The notes beneath the pieces are model-generated. The model saw only the letters and a program-made list of their open reading frames with translations, had not been told where the DNA came from and did no database searches. DNA of 64,000 nucleotides, from positions 326,726-390,725 of the forward strand of contig DASTAW010000048.1 in NCBI GenBank assembly GCA_035712365.1, in the 5' to 3' direction. This document shows, piece by piece, positions 1-7,902 of the stretch (positions are counted from its first letter, which is position 1; the number at the start of each line of letters is the position of its first letter). The position numbers were made by a program, and so were the translations under genes. This DNA is from Terriglobia bacterium (GTDB lineage Bacteria; Acidobacteriota; Terriglobia; UBA7540).

Positions 1-1
1 G

Positions 2-529
2 GAAGCGCTTTTTGCCAGCAACACCTCGTCGATTTCGATCACGCGCCTTGCGAGCGTGACACGGCGCCCGACGCGGTTTGTTGGGCTGCACTTTTTCAAT
101 CCCGTGCCGGTGATGAAACTTGTGGAAATTGTTCCCGGGCTTGATACTGCGGAAGAGACCGTGGCAGCAGCCGAGCAGATTGCTACCTCGGTGGGCAAGA
201 CGCCCATCCGCGCCAGGGACTTGCCGGGATTCGTCTCAAACCGATTGCTGATGCCGATGATCAACGAAGCCGTTTATGCCGTGATGGAGGGTGTGGCCGC
301 TCCGGAAGGTGTGGACGGAGTGATGAAGCTGGGCATGAACCATCCCATGGGACCGCTGGAGCTTGCCGACCTGATCGGCCTGGATGTATGTCTGGACATC
401 ATGAACGTGCTCCACGAAGGGTTTCACGATTCAAAATACAGGCCATGCCCGCTGCTGGAAAGAATGGTGGAGGCGGGCCGGCTGGGGCGCAAATCGGGGA
501 GAGGGTTCTACAGTTACGCAAAGGCGTAG
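2..529 (+). CDS. 3-hydroxyacyl-CoA (3-hydroxybutyryl-CoA) dehydrogenase, C-terminal part
   Basis: Oxidises 3-hydroxyacyl-CoA to 3-oxoacyl-CoA with NAD in beta-oxidation or butyrate-type metabolism (family knowledge). The frame is open from the first bases of the window, and the residues before the first possible start ([10 protein letters not shown]) already match the family, so the gene begins upstream and the N-terminal Rossmann fold is missing here. Visible landmarks are the catalytic-His region [16 protein letters not shown], the hinge [13 protein letters not shown] and the C-terminal helical domain with [16 protein letters not shown], ending in [11 protein letters not shown]. About 175 residues of a roughly 280-residue protein are present. 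It ends 106 bases before recA and is probably a separate unit. Confidence 0.93.
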   Translation, partial: EALFASNTSSISITRLASVTRRPTRFVGLHFFNPVPVMKLVEIVPGLDTAEETVAAAEQIATSVGKTPIRARDLPGFVSNRLLMPMINEAVYAVMEGVAAPEGVDGVMKLGMNHPMGPLELADLIGLDVCLDIMNVLHEGFHDSKYRPCPLLERMVEAGRLGRKSGRGFYSYAKA

Positions 530-635
530 CCCAATCGAGAGTCGGCGCGGCTTCCACGAAGAGAAAAGTCAGGGAAAACCAGCCGTCGCATAAGACCTGT
601 CAAGCACGCCTGAGGGACAAAGGGAGGGTTCGAGA

Positions 636-1688
636 ATGCCAGAAGAACGAACTGAACGTATGAGGGCCATCGAGGTGGCCCTGACTCAAATCGAAAAGCA
701 GTTCGGCAAGGGCTCCATCATGCGCCTGGGATCGAAAGGGGCGCTGGTACCGGTAGAGGTGATTCCTACGGGGGCGCTTTCCCTGGACGCAGCGCTGGGC
801 GTGGGAGGCGTTCCGCGCGGCCGCGTGATAGAGGTTTACGGCCCGGAAGCCAGCGGCAAAACCACCTTAACACTGCACCTTGTAGCCGAGGCCCAGAAAC
901 GCGGCGGGATGGCGGCCTTTGTGGATGCCGAGCACGCCCTGGATGCGAAATATGCTGCGAGGCTGGGCGTGGACGTTGACAACTTGCTGGTTTCGCAGCC
1001 CGATTTCGGTGAGCAGGCGCTGGAAATTGCGGAGGCCCTGGTACGCTCAAACGCCATTGATATCATTGTGATAGATTCGGTAGCAGCCTTGGTTCCACGG
1101 GCCGAACTGGAGGGCGACATGGGCGACTCCATGCCCGGCCTGCAAGCCCGGTTGATGTCACAGGCGCTGCGCAAGTTGACCGCATTGGTTTCAAAATCAA
1201 AGACTTGCCTCGTTTTCATCAATCAGATTCGAGAAAAGATCGGGGTGATGTTCGGCAATCCTGAAACTACCACAGGCGGGCGCGCGCTGAAGTTCTACTC
1301 ATCCGTGCGCCTGGATGTCCGCCGGATTGCCTCAATTAAGGATGGCGACAAGGTGGTGGGCAACCGGACCCGCGTTAAGGTGGTGAAAAATAAGATGGCG
1401 CCTCCGTTCCGCGACGCCGAATTCGACATCCTGTACGGCGAAGGCATTTCGAAGGAAGGCGACCTGCTCGACCTCTCCGCAGGAATGAACTTGATTGAAA
1501 AGAGCGGTTCGTGGTATTCCTTTGCTGGAGAACGGATTGGGCAGGGGCGGGAAAACACCCGCCAATTCCTGCAACAGAATCCGGATGTTTACGAAAAGAT
1601 TGAACGAGAATTGCGCAAAGCACTGAATCTGCCGTCGTCGAAGGAGGCTGAGCCAGCCGATGCTGGCGCGGCAAAAGGCAAGAAGTAG
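636..1688 (+). CDS. recA: Recombinase RecA
   Basis: DNA-dependent ATPase that forms the strand-exchange filament and triggers LexA self-cleavage. The 350 residues are of normal length. Walker A is GPEASGKT (residues 69-76), Walker B is IIVID (143-147), and the region around [14 protein letters not shown] matches the L2 DNA-binding loop. The C-terminal tail is short and acidic-then-basic ([14 protein letters not shown]). The start is ATG at 636 with the purine-rich AGGGAGGG seven bases upstream; a second ATG at residue 9 lacks a better site. I saw no convincing sigma70 promoter or LexA box in the 106 bases upstream. Confidence 0.98.
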   Translation: MPEERTERMRAIEVALTQIEKQFGKGSIMRLGSKGALVPVEVIPTGALSLDAALGVGGVPRGRVIEVYGPEASGKTTLTLHLVAEAQKRGGMAAFVDAEHALDAKYAARLGVDVDNLLVSQPDFGEQALEIAEALVRSNAIDIIVIDSVAALVPRAELEGDMGDSMPGLQARLMSQALRKLTALVSKSKTCLVFINQIREKIGVMFGNPETTTGGRALKFYSSVRLDVRRIASIKDGDKVVGNRTRVKVVKNKMAPPFRDAEFDILYGEGISKEGDLLDLSAGMNLIEKSGSWYSFAGERIGQGRENTRQFLQQNPDVYEKIERELRKALNLPSSKEAEPADAGAAKGKK

Positions 1689-1771
1689 TCCTGCCTGCAA
1701 AACGGCTTGAGATCCAGAAGCCATATGCGTTGTTGATAAAGCTTTTAGACGGTGCGCCAGCCCGCGAGAGG

Positions 1772-2905
1772 ATGTTTGTGCACGCTGGGAGACAATTGAA
1801 GAGACGTATTCCTCTGCTGGTTGTGCTCTCAGCGCTCATGGGATTCATCCTTCCCGGCGGAATTCTTCCGCAGGTGCTGGCAGCCGCCCGGACGCCGGTT
1901 GTGCATCGACTCATCCGCCATTCGAGGCGACGACGGGTCCGCAGGCGCTGGAGTCCGTGGCTTGTCAGTTCCTACGACCAAAATCCCGGCGCGGGCGACA
2001 TCACGGAAGGCGACGACCCCGGCGTGCGCCAGGCCGCGCTCCAGGCATTAGGCAAACTGAATGGAAGCATCGTGGTGGTGGATCCGAGCGACGGCCGGAT
2101 CCTCACGGTCGTCAACCAGAAACTGGCTTTCAGCGGAGCTTTCCGGCCCTGCTCAACTTTCAAGCCTATCGTGGCCCTGGCGGCGCTGAATGAAGGCATC
2201 ATTACGCCGCAAACAAAACTCTATGTTGGCCGCCGCTCGAGGATGGATCTGACGGATGCGTTGGCGCATTCAAACAATCGGTTCTTCTACAAGCTAGGCC
2301 AGATGGTTGGTTTTACGGTCCTGTCCCGTTACGCGCTTGAGTTCGGGTTGGGAGCGAAGGCGGGCCTGGACATTAAGGGAGATTTGCCCGGCGAATTTCC
2401 GGCCGAAGCTCCCACCGACGGGGAGGTGGGTTATCTGGCCTATCTCGGCAAAGGGATCGAGGTGACGCCCCTGCAATGGGCGGCCGTGGCTTCAGCCTTC
2501 GCCAACGGCGGAACGCTCTACTACCTGCAGTATCCACGGACACAGGCACAACTGGTAAATTTCCAGCCCCAGGTGCGACGCCAACTGAGCAACCTGCAAG
2601 CACAATTCCCTGAGGTGAGGGAAGGCATGGCGGCAGCGGTATCGTATGGCACAGCCCGCCTGGCCAACGACGGAGTTGTGCAAATACTGGGGAAGACAGG
2701 GACGTGCAGTGAAGACGGCGCGAGGCTGGGATGGTTCCTTTCTTACTCCGACGCGCCACCGCGATACGTGGTTGTAGTCCTGTTGCGAGGAGGCTGGCCA
2801 ATGGACGGCCCGCACGCTGCTGAAATTGCAGGCCGCCTCTATGAAGGCTTGCAGCAAGTTGTCCCCAACGAGCTACGGGAAACCAAGACCCTTCTCGGCC
2901 AGTAG
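1772..2905 (+). CDS. Penicillin-binding transpeptidase-domain protein
   Basis: Probable D,D-transpeptidase acting on peptidoglycan in the periplasm. The three penicillin-binding motifs are in order: STFK (residues 128-131), SNN (167-169) and KTGT (308-311). There is no glycosyltransferase domain and no PASTA repeat, so it is a stand-alone transpeptidase of about 377 residues. The N-terminus has one hydrophobic segment (LLVVLSALMGFILPGG) followed by a very basic stretch (HSRRRRVRRRW), fitting a single anchor. The start is uncertain: TTG at 1730, ATG at 1772 and TTG at 1796 are all in frame and none has well-spaced Shine-Dalgarno bases. It could also belong to the beta-lactamase-sensor (BlaR/MecR-like) or class D-like branch, but no metallopeptidase part is present. 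Confidence 0.8.
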   Translation: MFVHAGRQLKRRIPLLVVLSALMGFILPGGILPQVLAAARTPVVHRLIRHSRRRRVRRRWSPWLVSSYDQNPGAGDITEGDDPGVRQAALQALGKLNGSIVVVDPSDGRILTVVNQKLAFSGAFRPCSTFKPIVALAALNEGIITPQTKLYVGRRSRMDLTDALAHSNNRFFYKLGQMVGFTVLSRYALEFGLGAKAGLDIKGDLPGEFPAEAPTDGEVGYLAYLGKGIEVTPLQWAAVASAFANGGTLYYLQYPRTQAQLVNFQPQVRRQLSNLQAQFPEVREGMAAAVSYGTARLANDGVVQILGKTGTCSEDGARLGWFLSYSDAPPRYVVVVLLRGGWPMDGPHAAEIAGRLYEGLQQVVPNELRETKTLLGQ

Positions 2906-2972
2906 CTAAGCCTGACGGCACCCCGGAGGGCGCGGATTATCCCAGCCCTTCCACTCCGCTCAGGACCGATTC

Positions 2973-3716
2973 TTATGCCTTTGCTTGCGCTTCAACGTTG
3001 CCGGCGTGCAACCCGCATTCCTTCTTCGTCTGATCTTCCCACCACCAGCGCCCTTCGCGTTCGTGTTGCCCCGGCAGCACCGCACGCGTGCAGGGCTCGC
3101 ATCCAATGGAAACGAAGCCGCGTTCGTGCAGAGGGTTGAAAGGAACGTTGTTTTCGCGGATGTAATTCCAGACCTGCCTGGAACTCCAGTTGGCCAGAGG
3201 ATTGAATTTGATCAGGTCGCTTTCGGGCGTGGAAAAGACGGGATCAACTTCAACCACAGCCACCTGCGCGCGCGTGGAAGGACTTTGATCGCGTCGCTGG
3301 CCGGTGACCCAGGCGTCGAGAGTTCCAAGCGCCCTCTTAAGCGGCTCAACCTTGCGGACCCCGCAGCACTCTTTGTGGCCGTCCTGGTAGAAAGAAAACA
3401 GCCCCTTCTCCTTCACCAGCTTCTCCACTGCAGCCACTTGCGGGAAGAAGATCTCGATCGGAAGGCCGTAGTGCTGGCGGACTTTGTCAATGAACTGGTA
3501 GGTCTCGGAATGAAGCCTTCCCGTATCGAGCGAAAAAACCCTGAACTTGCCGCCCACTTTTGCCGCCAGATCGATCAGGACAACGTCTTCCGCCCCGCTG
3601 AAGCTGATCCCGATGCCGTCCGAGTAGTTTTCGAGCGCGAACTGCACGATCTCAATTGGATGCCGCTCGGCAAGTAACTTAGCAATCTCAGGAATATCTA
3701 CTGTTCCAAGTTCCAT
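2973..3716 (-). CDS. cysH: Adenylyl-sulfate (APS) reductase, CysH family with iron-sulfur cysteines
   Basis: Reduces APS to sulfite in assimilatory sulfate reduction, in the cytoplasm with thioredoxin as donor. The 247 residues contain the PP-loop SGAEDV (40-45), the cysteine pair CC (117-118) and CEPC (206-209), which together bind a 4Fe-4S cluster in APS-specific enzymes, and the C-terminal ECGLH (233-237) that carries the catalytic cysteine. The four cluster cysteines distinguish it from the PAPS-using enterobacterial type. It is the last gene of the sat-TSUP-cysH operon and starts 58 bases after the transporter, with AAGGA upstream of its ATG. No APS kinase is seen nearby, which agrees with direct use of APS. 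Confidence 0.93.
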   Translation of the reverse strand: MELGTVDIPEIAKLLAERHPIEIVQFALENYSDGIGISFSGAEDVVLIDLAAKVGGKFRVFSLDTGRLHSETYQFIDKVRQHYGLPIEIFFPQVAAVEKLVKEKGLFSFYQDGHKECCGVRKVEPLKRALGTLDAWVTGQRRDQSPSTRAQVAVVEVDPVFSTPESDLIKFNPLANWSSRQVWNYIRENNVPFNPLHERGFVSIGCEPCTRAVLPGQHEREGRWWWEDQTKKECGLHAGNVEAQAKA

Positions 3717-3774
3717 ATCTTCCTTTCGTCCATTTCAGAGTTAGATGGCCGGCAGGCCATGCCCCGTACCTCAT

Positions 3775-4545
3775 CTAGCCGATGAGCAAGCGCGCCCCCA
3801 GCGAAAAGTAGAGGATGCTGAACAGCCAGGTTATGTAACGTTCGGGAATGCGGCGGGTCAGCCGGCTGCCGATAATCACCCCGGGCACTTCGCCCGCCAC
3901 CAGCAGCAGGAACAGGTTGGCGTTGAAATTCCCCATCTCCCAGTGCAGCGACCCGGCCAGCGCCGTCGTGACCAGCCCGAAGAGGATGTCAGTCCCCACG
4001 AGGCTCCCAAGCGGCAACGGTACCAGCACCAGCAAGGCGATCATCAGCAAGCTTCCGCTGCCCACCGAGGTCATGGAGACCAGGAACCCGACGATCGCGC
4101 CCACCCAAGCCAGTTTGAGGCCGCCCTCTCGCCAAGTGAGGTCTGCAAGACCGGAGGAAACCACCCGCTGCTTGCCCCGCAGGAAAGGCAGGAAAAATGA
4201 GACGCCGAAAAGAGTGAGGCCCAGTAGAACCTTTAAGGCATGGTCGAGCTGGCCTTCAGACATCATGCTTTTCAGGAAGTGGATAAACAGGATGCCCCCA
4301 AGCGAAGCGGGGATGCTTCCCGCCAGCAGGTATCCTGCCATGTTCCACCGTACCTGCCCCAGCTTGCGGTGCTCGACCACGCCCACCAGCTTGGTGAGTG
4401 CCCCGCTCATCAGGTCAGTGCCGATCACCGTCAGCGCGCTGAACGGGGTCAGGATCAATAGGAGTGGCGTCAGGATGACGCCCGCGCCCGTGCCCGTCAG
4501 GCCGACCAGGATGCCGGTGATGAAGGCAAGAAAACTTATCAGCAC
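3775..4545 (-). CDS. TSUP-family membrane transporter (TauE/SafE), probable sulfate importer
   Basis: Membrane protein of 256 residues with about eight hydrophobic segments. The repeated N-terminal glycine-rich motif (TGILVGLTGTGAGVILTPLL) and its second-half copy (GFLVSMTSVGSGSLLM) are typical of the TSUP/TauE-SafE family, which moves sulfate, sulfite, sulfonates or other organic anions. The GTG start at 4545 overlaps the sat stop codon by seven bases, so the two are translationally coupled. Position between sat and cysH makes sulfate uptake the best guess; sulfite export is the alternative. That assignment is inference from context. Confidence 0.85.
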   Translation of the reverse strand: MLISFLAFITGILVGLTGTGAGVILTPLLLILTPFSALTVIGTDLMSGALTKLVGVVEHRKLGQVRWNMAGYLLAGSIPASLGGILFIHFLKSMMSEGQLDHALKVLLGLTLFGVSFFLPFLRGKQRVVSSGLADLTWREGGLKLAWVGAIVGFLVSMTSVGSGSLLMIALLVLVPLPLGSLVGTDILFGLVTTALAGSLHWEMGNFNANLFLLLVAGEVPGVIIGSRLTRRIPERYITWLFSILYFSLGARLLIG

Positions 4546-5708
4546 GCTGCCTCCTGCTGGAGTTGCTGGCTGAACGCCTGGTGAAGGACCGCCGCCACTT
4601 CGGGCCGGGTAAATTCGGGCGGCAACTGTCCGCCATCCCGCAGCACAGTGCGCACCTGGGTGCCACTCAGCATCACGCGGGACTGCTTATCGTGCCCGCA
4701 GGTCTTTTGCGAGGCCATGCCGGAGCACTCGCGGCAGTAAAAGGTGTGTTCAAAAAACAGCGGTATGATTCCCAGTTCATCCTTGCCGAACTCGCTGAAG
4801 ATCTTCTGGGAGTCGTATGGGCCATAATAATTCCCGACCCCGGCGTGGTCGCGCCCCACGATGAAATGCGTGCAGCCAAAGTTCTTGCGGATGAGCGCAT
4901 GGAAAATGGCTTCCCGCGGGCCGGCATAACGCATGGAAGCAGGATTCAAGGCCAGCAGCGCGCGGTCGCGCGGGTAGTAGTTCTCAAGCAGCACTTCGTA
5001 GCAGCGCAGCCGGACCTCCAGGTTGATGTCATCGGACTTGGTCTCGCCTCCAATGGGGTGCAGCAGCAACCCGTCAACAATTTCGAGAGCGGCCTTCTGG
5101 ATGTACTCGTGAGCGCGGTGCACGGGATTGCGGGTCTGGAAGCCGACCACTGTGTTCCATCCGCGCTCCGAAAAAATTCTGCGGGTATCAGCAGGACCCA
5201 ACTTGTATTCTGAAAATTCTCCGTTTGGACGCCGGAAAACTTCCACTGGACCGCTGATGACCCAGTCACCCCGCGAAGCCACGTAGCGGGCGCCCGGATG
5301 GTCGCTATTGGCCGTGCGGAAGACCGCCACGGATTCCGCCTCACGGTCGTAATGAAAAATGTCCTGAATTTCAAGAATTGCGAGGAGCGTGCCGGTGTCG
5401 TCCGCCAAGGCTAGGCGCGAAGCATTCTTCAGGCTATCAGCCTTTTCCTTGTTGACGGCCAGCGTAACCGGCAGCGTCCAGGGAAGGCCGTTGGCCAGGC
5501 GCTTATCATTGATGACCCGGGTGTAATCCGCCCTTCCCATAAATCCCTCGAGCGGACTGAAGGCGCCGATGGCCAACATCTCCAGGTCAGAAACTTCAAA
5601 GGGATTCAGTTGGATCACGGGAAGCGCCAGAGCGGCAGCCTCCAGTTCCGCTGCCTTTTCTCCGCTCATCAAACGATTTACGAGCCGTCCTCCGTGGGGT
5701 TCGATCAT
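4539..5708 (-). CDS. sat: Sulfate adenylyltransferase (ATP sulfurylase)
   Basis: Makes APS from sulfate and ATP, the first step of sulfate assimilation. The monofunctional homo-oligomeric type is recognised by QTRNPVHRAHEY (substrate-binding QxRNPxHxxH) and GRDHAGVGNYYGPYD, plus the C-terminal region MLSGTQVRTVLRDGG. There is no fused APS kinase domain. I start it at the ATG at 5708 (MIEPHGGRLVNRL, giving 389 residues) because GGAGGAGAAAAAAAGGAA lies just upstream and other family members begin there; a longer in-frame reading to 5783 runs into the attenuator and is unlikely. It is the first structural gene of the operon and lies about 50 bases downstream of a terminator that appears to be cysteine-controlled. 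Confidence 0.95.
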   Translation of the reverse strand: MIEPHGGRLVNRLMSGEKAAELEAAALALPVIQLNPFEVSDLEMLAIGAFSPLEGFMGRADYTRVINDKRLANGLPWTLPVTLAVNKEKADSLKNASRLALADDTGTLLAILEIQDIFHYDREAESVAVFRTANSDHPGARYVASRGDWVISGPVEVFRRPNGEFSEYKLGPADTRRIFSERGWNTVVGFQTRNPVHRAHEYIQKAALEIVDGLLLHPIGGETKSDDINLEVRLRCYEVLLENYYPRDRALLALNPASMRYAGPREAIFHALIRKNFGCTHFIVGRDHAGVGNYYGPYDSQKIFSEFGKDELGIIPLFFEHTFYCRECSGMASQKTCGHDKQSRVMLSGTQVRTVLRDGGQLPPEFTRPEVAAVLHQAFSQQLQQEAAC

Positions 5709-5760
5709 TTCCTTTTTTTCTCCTCCAGCTTCCTGCTCCAGCTTCCATTTCGTAGAGCGT

Positions 5761-5802
5761 CCAAAAACAAAAACGCCCGCCAACGTTTTCGTCAGCGGGC
5801 GT
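5761..5802 (-). terminator. Intrinsic terminator/attenuator in the sat leader
   Basis: On the minus strand ACGCCCGCTGACG (5802-5790) pairs with CGTTGGCGGGCGT (5785-5773) over 13 bp, two of them wobble pairs, closing an AAAA loop. It is followed at once by TTTTTGTTTTT (by 5762), a classic U tract. It lies between the leader peptide stop (5830) and the sat start (5708) on the same strand, so it would stop transcription before sat unless prevented. It cannot serve as a terminator for the plus strand, which has no T tract there. Confidence 0.85.
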
Positions 5803-5869
5803 CCGTTTAAGAACTACTGGAAGTTCGAATTACAAGTCGTTAATTCCAGCCACACGGCGCCCACCAACG
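5790..5869 (-). promoter_or_regulatory. Predicted antiterminator pairing of the sat leader
   Basis: CGTTGGTGGGCG (5869-5858) lies in the leader ORF eight bases after the last Cys codon and almost repeats the 3' arm of the terminator. It can pair over all 12 positions (three G-U wobbles) with CGCCCGCTGACG (5801-5790), the terminator's 5' arm. The two pairings are mutually exclusive. A ribosome stalled at the Cys codons would leave 5858-5869 free and favour this antiterminator; a ribosome reading on would cover it and let the terminator form. The pairing is seen in the sequence; the mechanism is inferred from classical amino-acid attenuators. Confidence 0.72.
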
Positions 5870-5943
5870 GAAGACGTACAACAACACATACACATCCGCT
5901 GTGCGCCTGCGCCATTAACCGGCTTGTTCATCGAGACTGCCAT
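5830..5943 (-). CDS. Poly-cysteine leader peptide of the sulfate-assimilation operon
   Basis: A 37-codon ORF starting at ATG 5943 and ending at TAA 5830. Its middle reads Arg-Met-Cys-Met-Cys-Cys-Cys-Thr, with all four cysteines as TGT (5892-5878), which is striking in a high-GC genome. The N-terminal half (MAVSMNKPVNGAGAQR) has no domain. There is no Shine-Dalgarno sequence; the promoter puts the RNA start only about 8-12 bases before the ATG, so translation is probably leaderless or nearly so. An in-frame ATG at 5931 is an alternative start. The frame stays open upstream to 6027 but that part lies before the promoter. The likely job is to report charged tRNA-Cys supply to the downstream terminator, not to make a functional protein. 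Confidence 0.72.
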   Translation of the reverse strand: MAVSMNKPVNGAGAQRMCMCCCTSSVGGRRVAGINDL

Positions 5944-5958
5944 AGATGAATAAACAAG

Positions 5959-5987
5959 ATTGTAACAACCCTGCCCAGCCCTGTCAA
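5959..5987 (-). promoter_or_regulatory. Sigma70-type promoter of the sat leader/operon
   Basis: On the minus strand a perfect -35 TTGACA (5987-5982) and a -10 TACAAT (5964-5959; one mismatch to TATAAT) are separated by exactly 17 bases. The expected start of transcription is near 5951-5953. It is the best promoter match I found in the window and it drives the leader peptide, terminator and sat-TSUP-cysH. Confidence 0.85.
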
Positions 5988-6049
5988 CAGATTTTAAGCG
6001 TCGGCCCATCCGATTGGAATTATTCAAGATAACCCGACGGCACTGCCTT

Positions 6050-6766
6050 TCAACGGTCGACCAGATCCGAAAGGTCGATCAGTTGGGAGATTGAGGTGAT
6101 GCGGGGGCATTCCGCGTCCGGATAAGCGCCCACGCGGTCGATCAGAATGCCGTGAAGGCCGGCGAGTTCGGCGCCGCCCATGTCGATGGGATACGTGTCG
6201 CCCACATAAAGCGCCTCGTGAGGCTTAAAGCCGGCCCGGTCCAGGGCCAGCTTGAAAATCTCGGGATGCGGCTTTTCAACGCCTACAACTGAAGAGTCGA
6301 TCACAAACTCCAGGTATTCGTGAAGACCGGCGCTCTGGAGCTCGCCTTCGACCGTGCCGTCGGAATTCGAGATCACGGCGAGGTAGTACCCCGCCGACTT
6401 CAGTTTCTGGAGAGTTGGGAGCGTGTCCGGAAGGACCTTGGACCAGGTGCGGGTATCCCGAAATCCCGCAATTACTCGATCGCTGAGATCCTTGCGAGCC
6501 TCTGCCGGGGGCCCGAGTTGGTCCATCAGGGCCGTGAGATAATGCTCCCAGAAAACATGGTTAGTGGTTCGAGGAATGCGCCCGTTCCGAATCTGCGGCC
6601 AGAGCACTTCATCCAGTTTTTTCTTCCCCGCACGCTCCGCCTGGTGGAATTGCTCGACGCGGGCCGGAAAGCCGGCAGCCTCGAGGTCTTGAGCAAGCCT
6701 TTCAAGCTGTGGAAAAAGCAGGGTGTACCCTGCATCCAGGAAAATAGCGCGTATGGGTGCCTTCAT
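6050..6766 (-). CDS. HAD-superfamily hydrolase
   Basis: Cytoplasmic hydrolase of the haloacid dehalogenase superfamily, 238 residues. Motif I is FLDAGYT, with the nucleophile Asp11 but Gly in place of the usual second Asp (Asp13); motif II is SNSDG (about 142), motif III the Lys in EKPHPEIF, and motif IV GDTYPIDMGGA. A helical cap lies between motifs I and II. Lack of the second Asp in motif I is shared with dehalogenase-like members and argues against assuming a simple phosphatase. It lies 45 bases after adenosine deaminase on the same strand and may be co-transcribed, which hints at nucleotide-related substrates but does not prove it. Confidence 0.88.
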   Translation of the reverse strand: MKAPIRAIFLDAGYTLLFPQLERLAQDLEAAGFPARVEQFHQAERAGKKKLDEVLWPQIRNGRIPRTTNHVFWEHYLTALMDQLGPPAEARKDLSDRVIAGFRDTRTWSKVLPDTLPTLQKLKSAGYYLAVISNSDGTVEGELQSAGLHEYLEFVIDSSVVGVEKPHPEIFKLALDRAGFKPHEALYVGDTYPIDMGGAELAGLHGILIDRVGAYPDAECPRITSISQLIDLSDLVDR

Positions 6767-6811
6767 TCAGTCGATTTCCTTTCGCCAATCGGCCGCGGCC
6801 AGCGTTCCTGG

Positions 6812-7834
6812 TTACGTAACAGCTATCTGCTCGATCTGCTTGATCAGTGCTTGCTTTTCGTGTTCCGGCAGAAAGGCAGCGCGTACCGCGTTTTCGCAAA
6901 GCTCCACCGTCTGAACCGGAGAAAGCGCAAATTCAGCGGCAGCCTTCGTGAATTCCTGTTCGATAGAAGTTCCGAACAGGGCCGGGTCGTCCGAATTCAG
7001 AGTTATCGTAACTCCGGCGTTCAATAATGTCGGCAGCGGATAGTCACGAAACTCCGGCAACAACCCTATCGATACATTGCTGCCGGGACAGCCCTCGAGT
7101 GGAATTCCGCGATCGCGCAGGAGCGCCATCACTTCGGGATCGCGGGCGGCCGCAAGGCCGTGGCCAATCCGCTCCACGTTGAGCAGCTCAACCGCGTCGC
7201 GGACGCTGTCCGGCCCGGTGGTTTCTCCCGCATGGGCCAGGGTGTGCAGGCCGCAGTCGCGCGCCTGGCGATAAACGTCTGCAAACAGGCGTGCCGGGCC
7301 GCGCTCCTCATCGCCGCCCAGTCCGAACGCCACAACTCCGTCGGACCGGTACCGGCCTGCCCACTTCACCACTTCGCGCGCGTGATCGGGCCCAAACTGA
7401 CGGACGGCATCAAGAATCCAGCTGACCTTCATGCCGAGACGCGCTCCAGCCTCGATCGACGCGGCGTGGACGGCCTCATACACCTGATCGAGCCGCTGCT
7501 GCTTCCAGAGGATCACGCCCGCGGCCAGCGTGATCTCCGCATACTTCACGTTTTGCTCTGCCAGCCACTCCATGAGCCGGACGGTTGCCAGCGCATAGTC
7601 TTGCGGAGTATCGAGCAGCAGGACGACAAACTTGAACGCCTCGATGAAATTCGCGAACGTCGAATAGCGATAACCCTGCAGCTCCCGCTCCAGAATCCAT
7701 TGCGCGACTTTACTCTCCATGCTGCCCTTGCCCCGCGATAGCTCGCGCAGCGTGTCCGGCCGCAGGCTTCCCTCCAGGTGCAGATGGAGTTCCGCTTTGG
7801 GCAGCTTTGTGATGAAGCCGTTGGGAAGGGGCAT
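6812..7834 (-). CDS. add: Adenosine deaminase family protein
   Basis: Deaminates adenosine/deoxyadenosine (or a related aminopurine) to inosine in purine salvage. Metal ligands are in PKAELHLHLEGS near the N-terminus, HAGE in the middle and TLNSDDPALFG near the C-terminus, with GHG before the substrate His region (RIGHGLAA). The start is ATG at 7834 (MPLPNGFITKLPKAELH), with AAGGA eight bases upstream; the frame is open 16 codons further but without support. The 340 residues are the normal length. Some family members act on other substrates such as adenine or aminofutalosine, so the exact substrate is unproven. Confidence 0.9.
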   Translation of the reverse strand: MPLPNGFITKLPKAELHLHLEGSLRPDTLRELSRGKGSMESKVAQWILERELQGYRYSTFANFIEAFKFVVLLLDTPQDYALATVRLMEWLAEQNVKYAEITLAAGVILWKQQRLDQVYEAVHAASIEAGARLGMKVSWILDAVRQFGPDHAREVVKWAGRYRSDGVVAFGLGGDEERGPARLFADVYRQARDCGLHTLAHAGETTGPDSVRDAVELLNVERIGHGLAAARDPEVMALLRDRGIPLEGCPGSNVSIGLLPEFRDYPLPTLLNAGVTITLNSDDPALFGTSIEQEFTKAAAEFALSPVQTVELCENAVRAAFLPEHEKQALIKQIEQIAVT

Positions 7835-7902
7835 GTGAATATCCTTCAAGGCGCGCCAGGTGTATCCGCGAGGCACCCGCAAGGGAAGGTTCTCGGGAGC
7901 AA

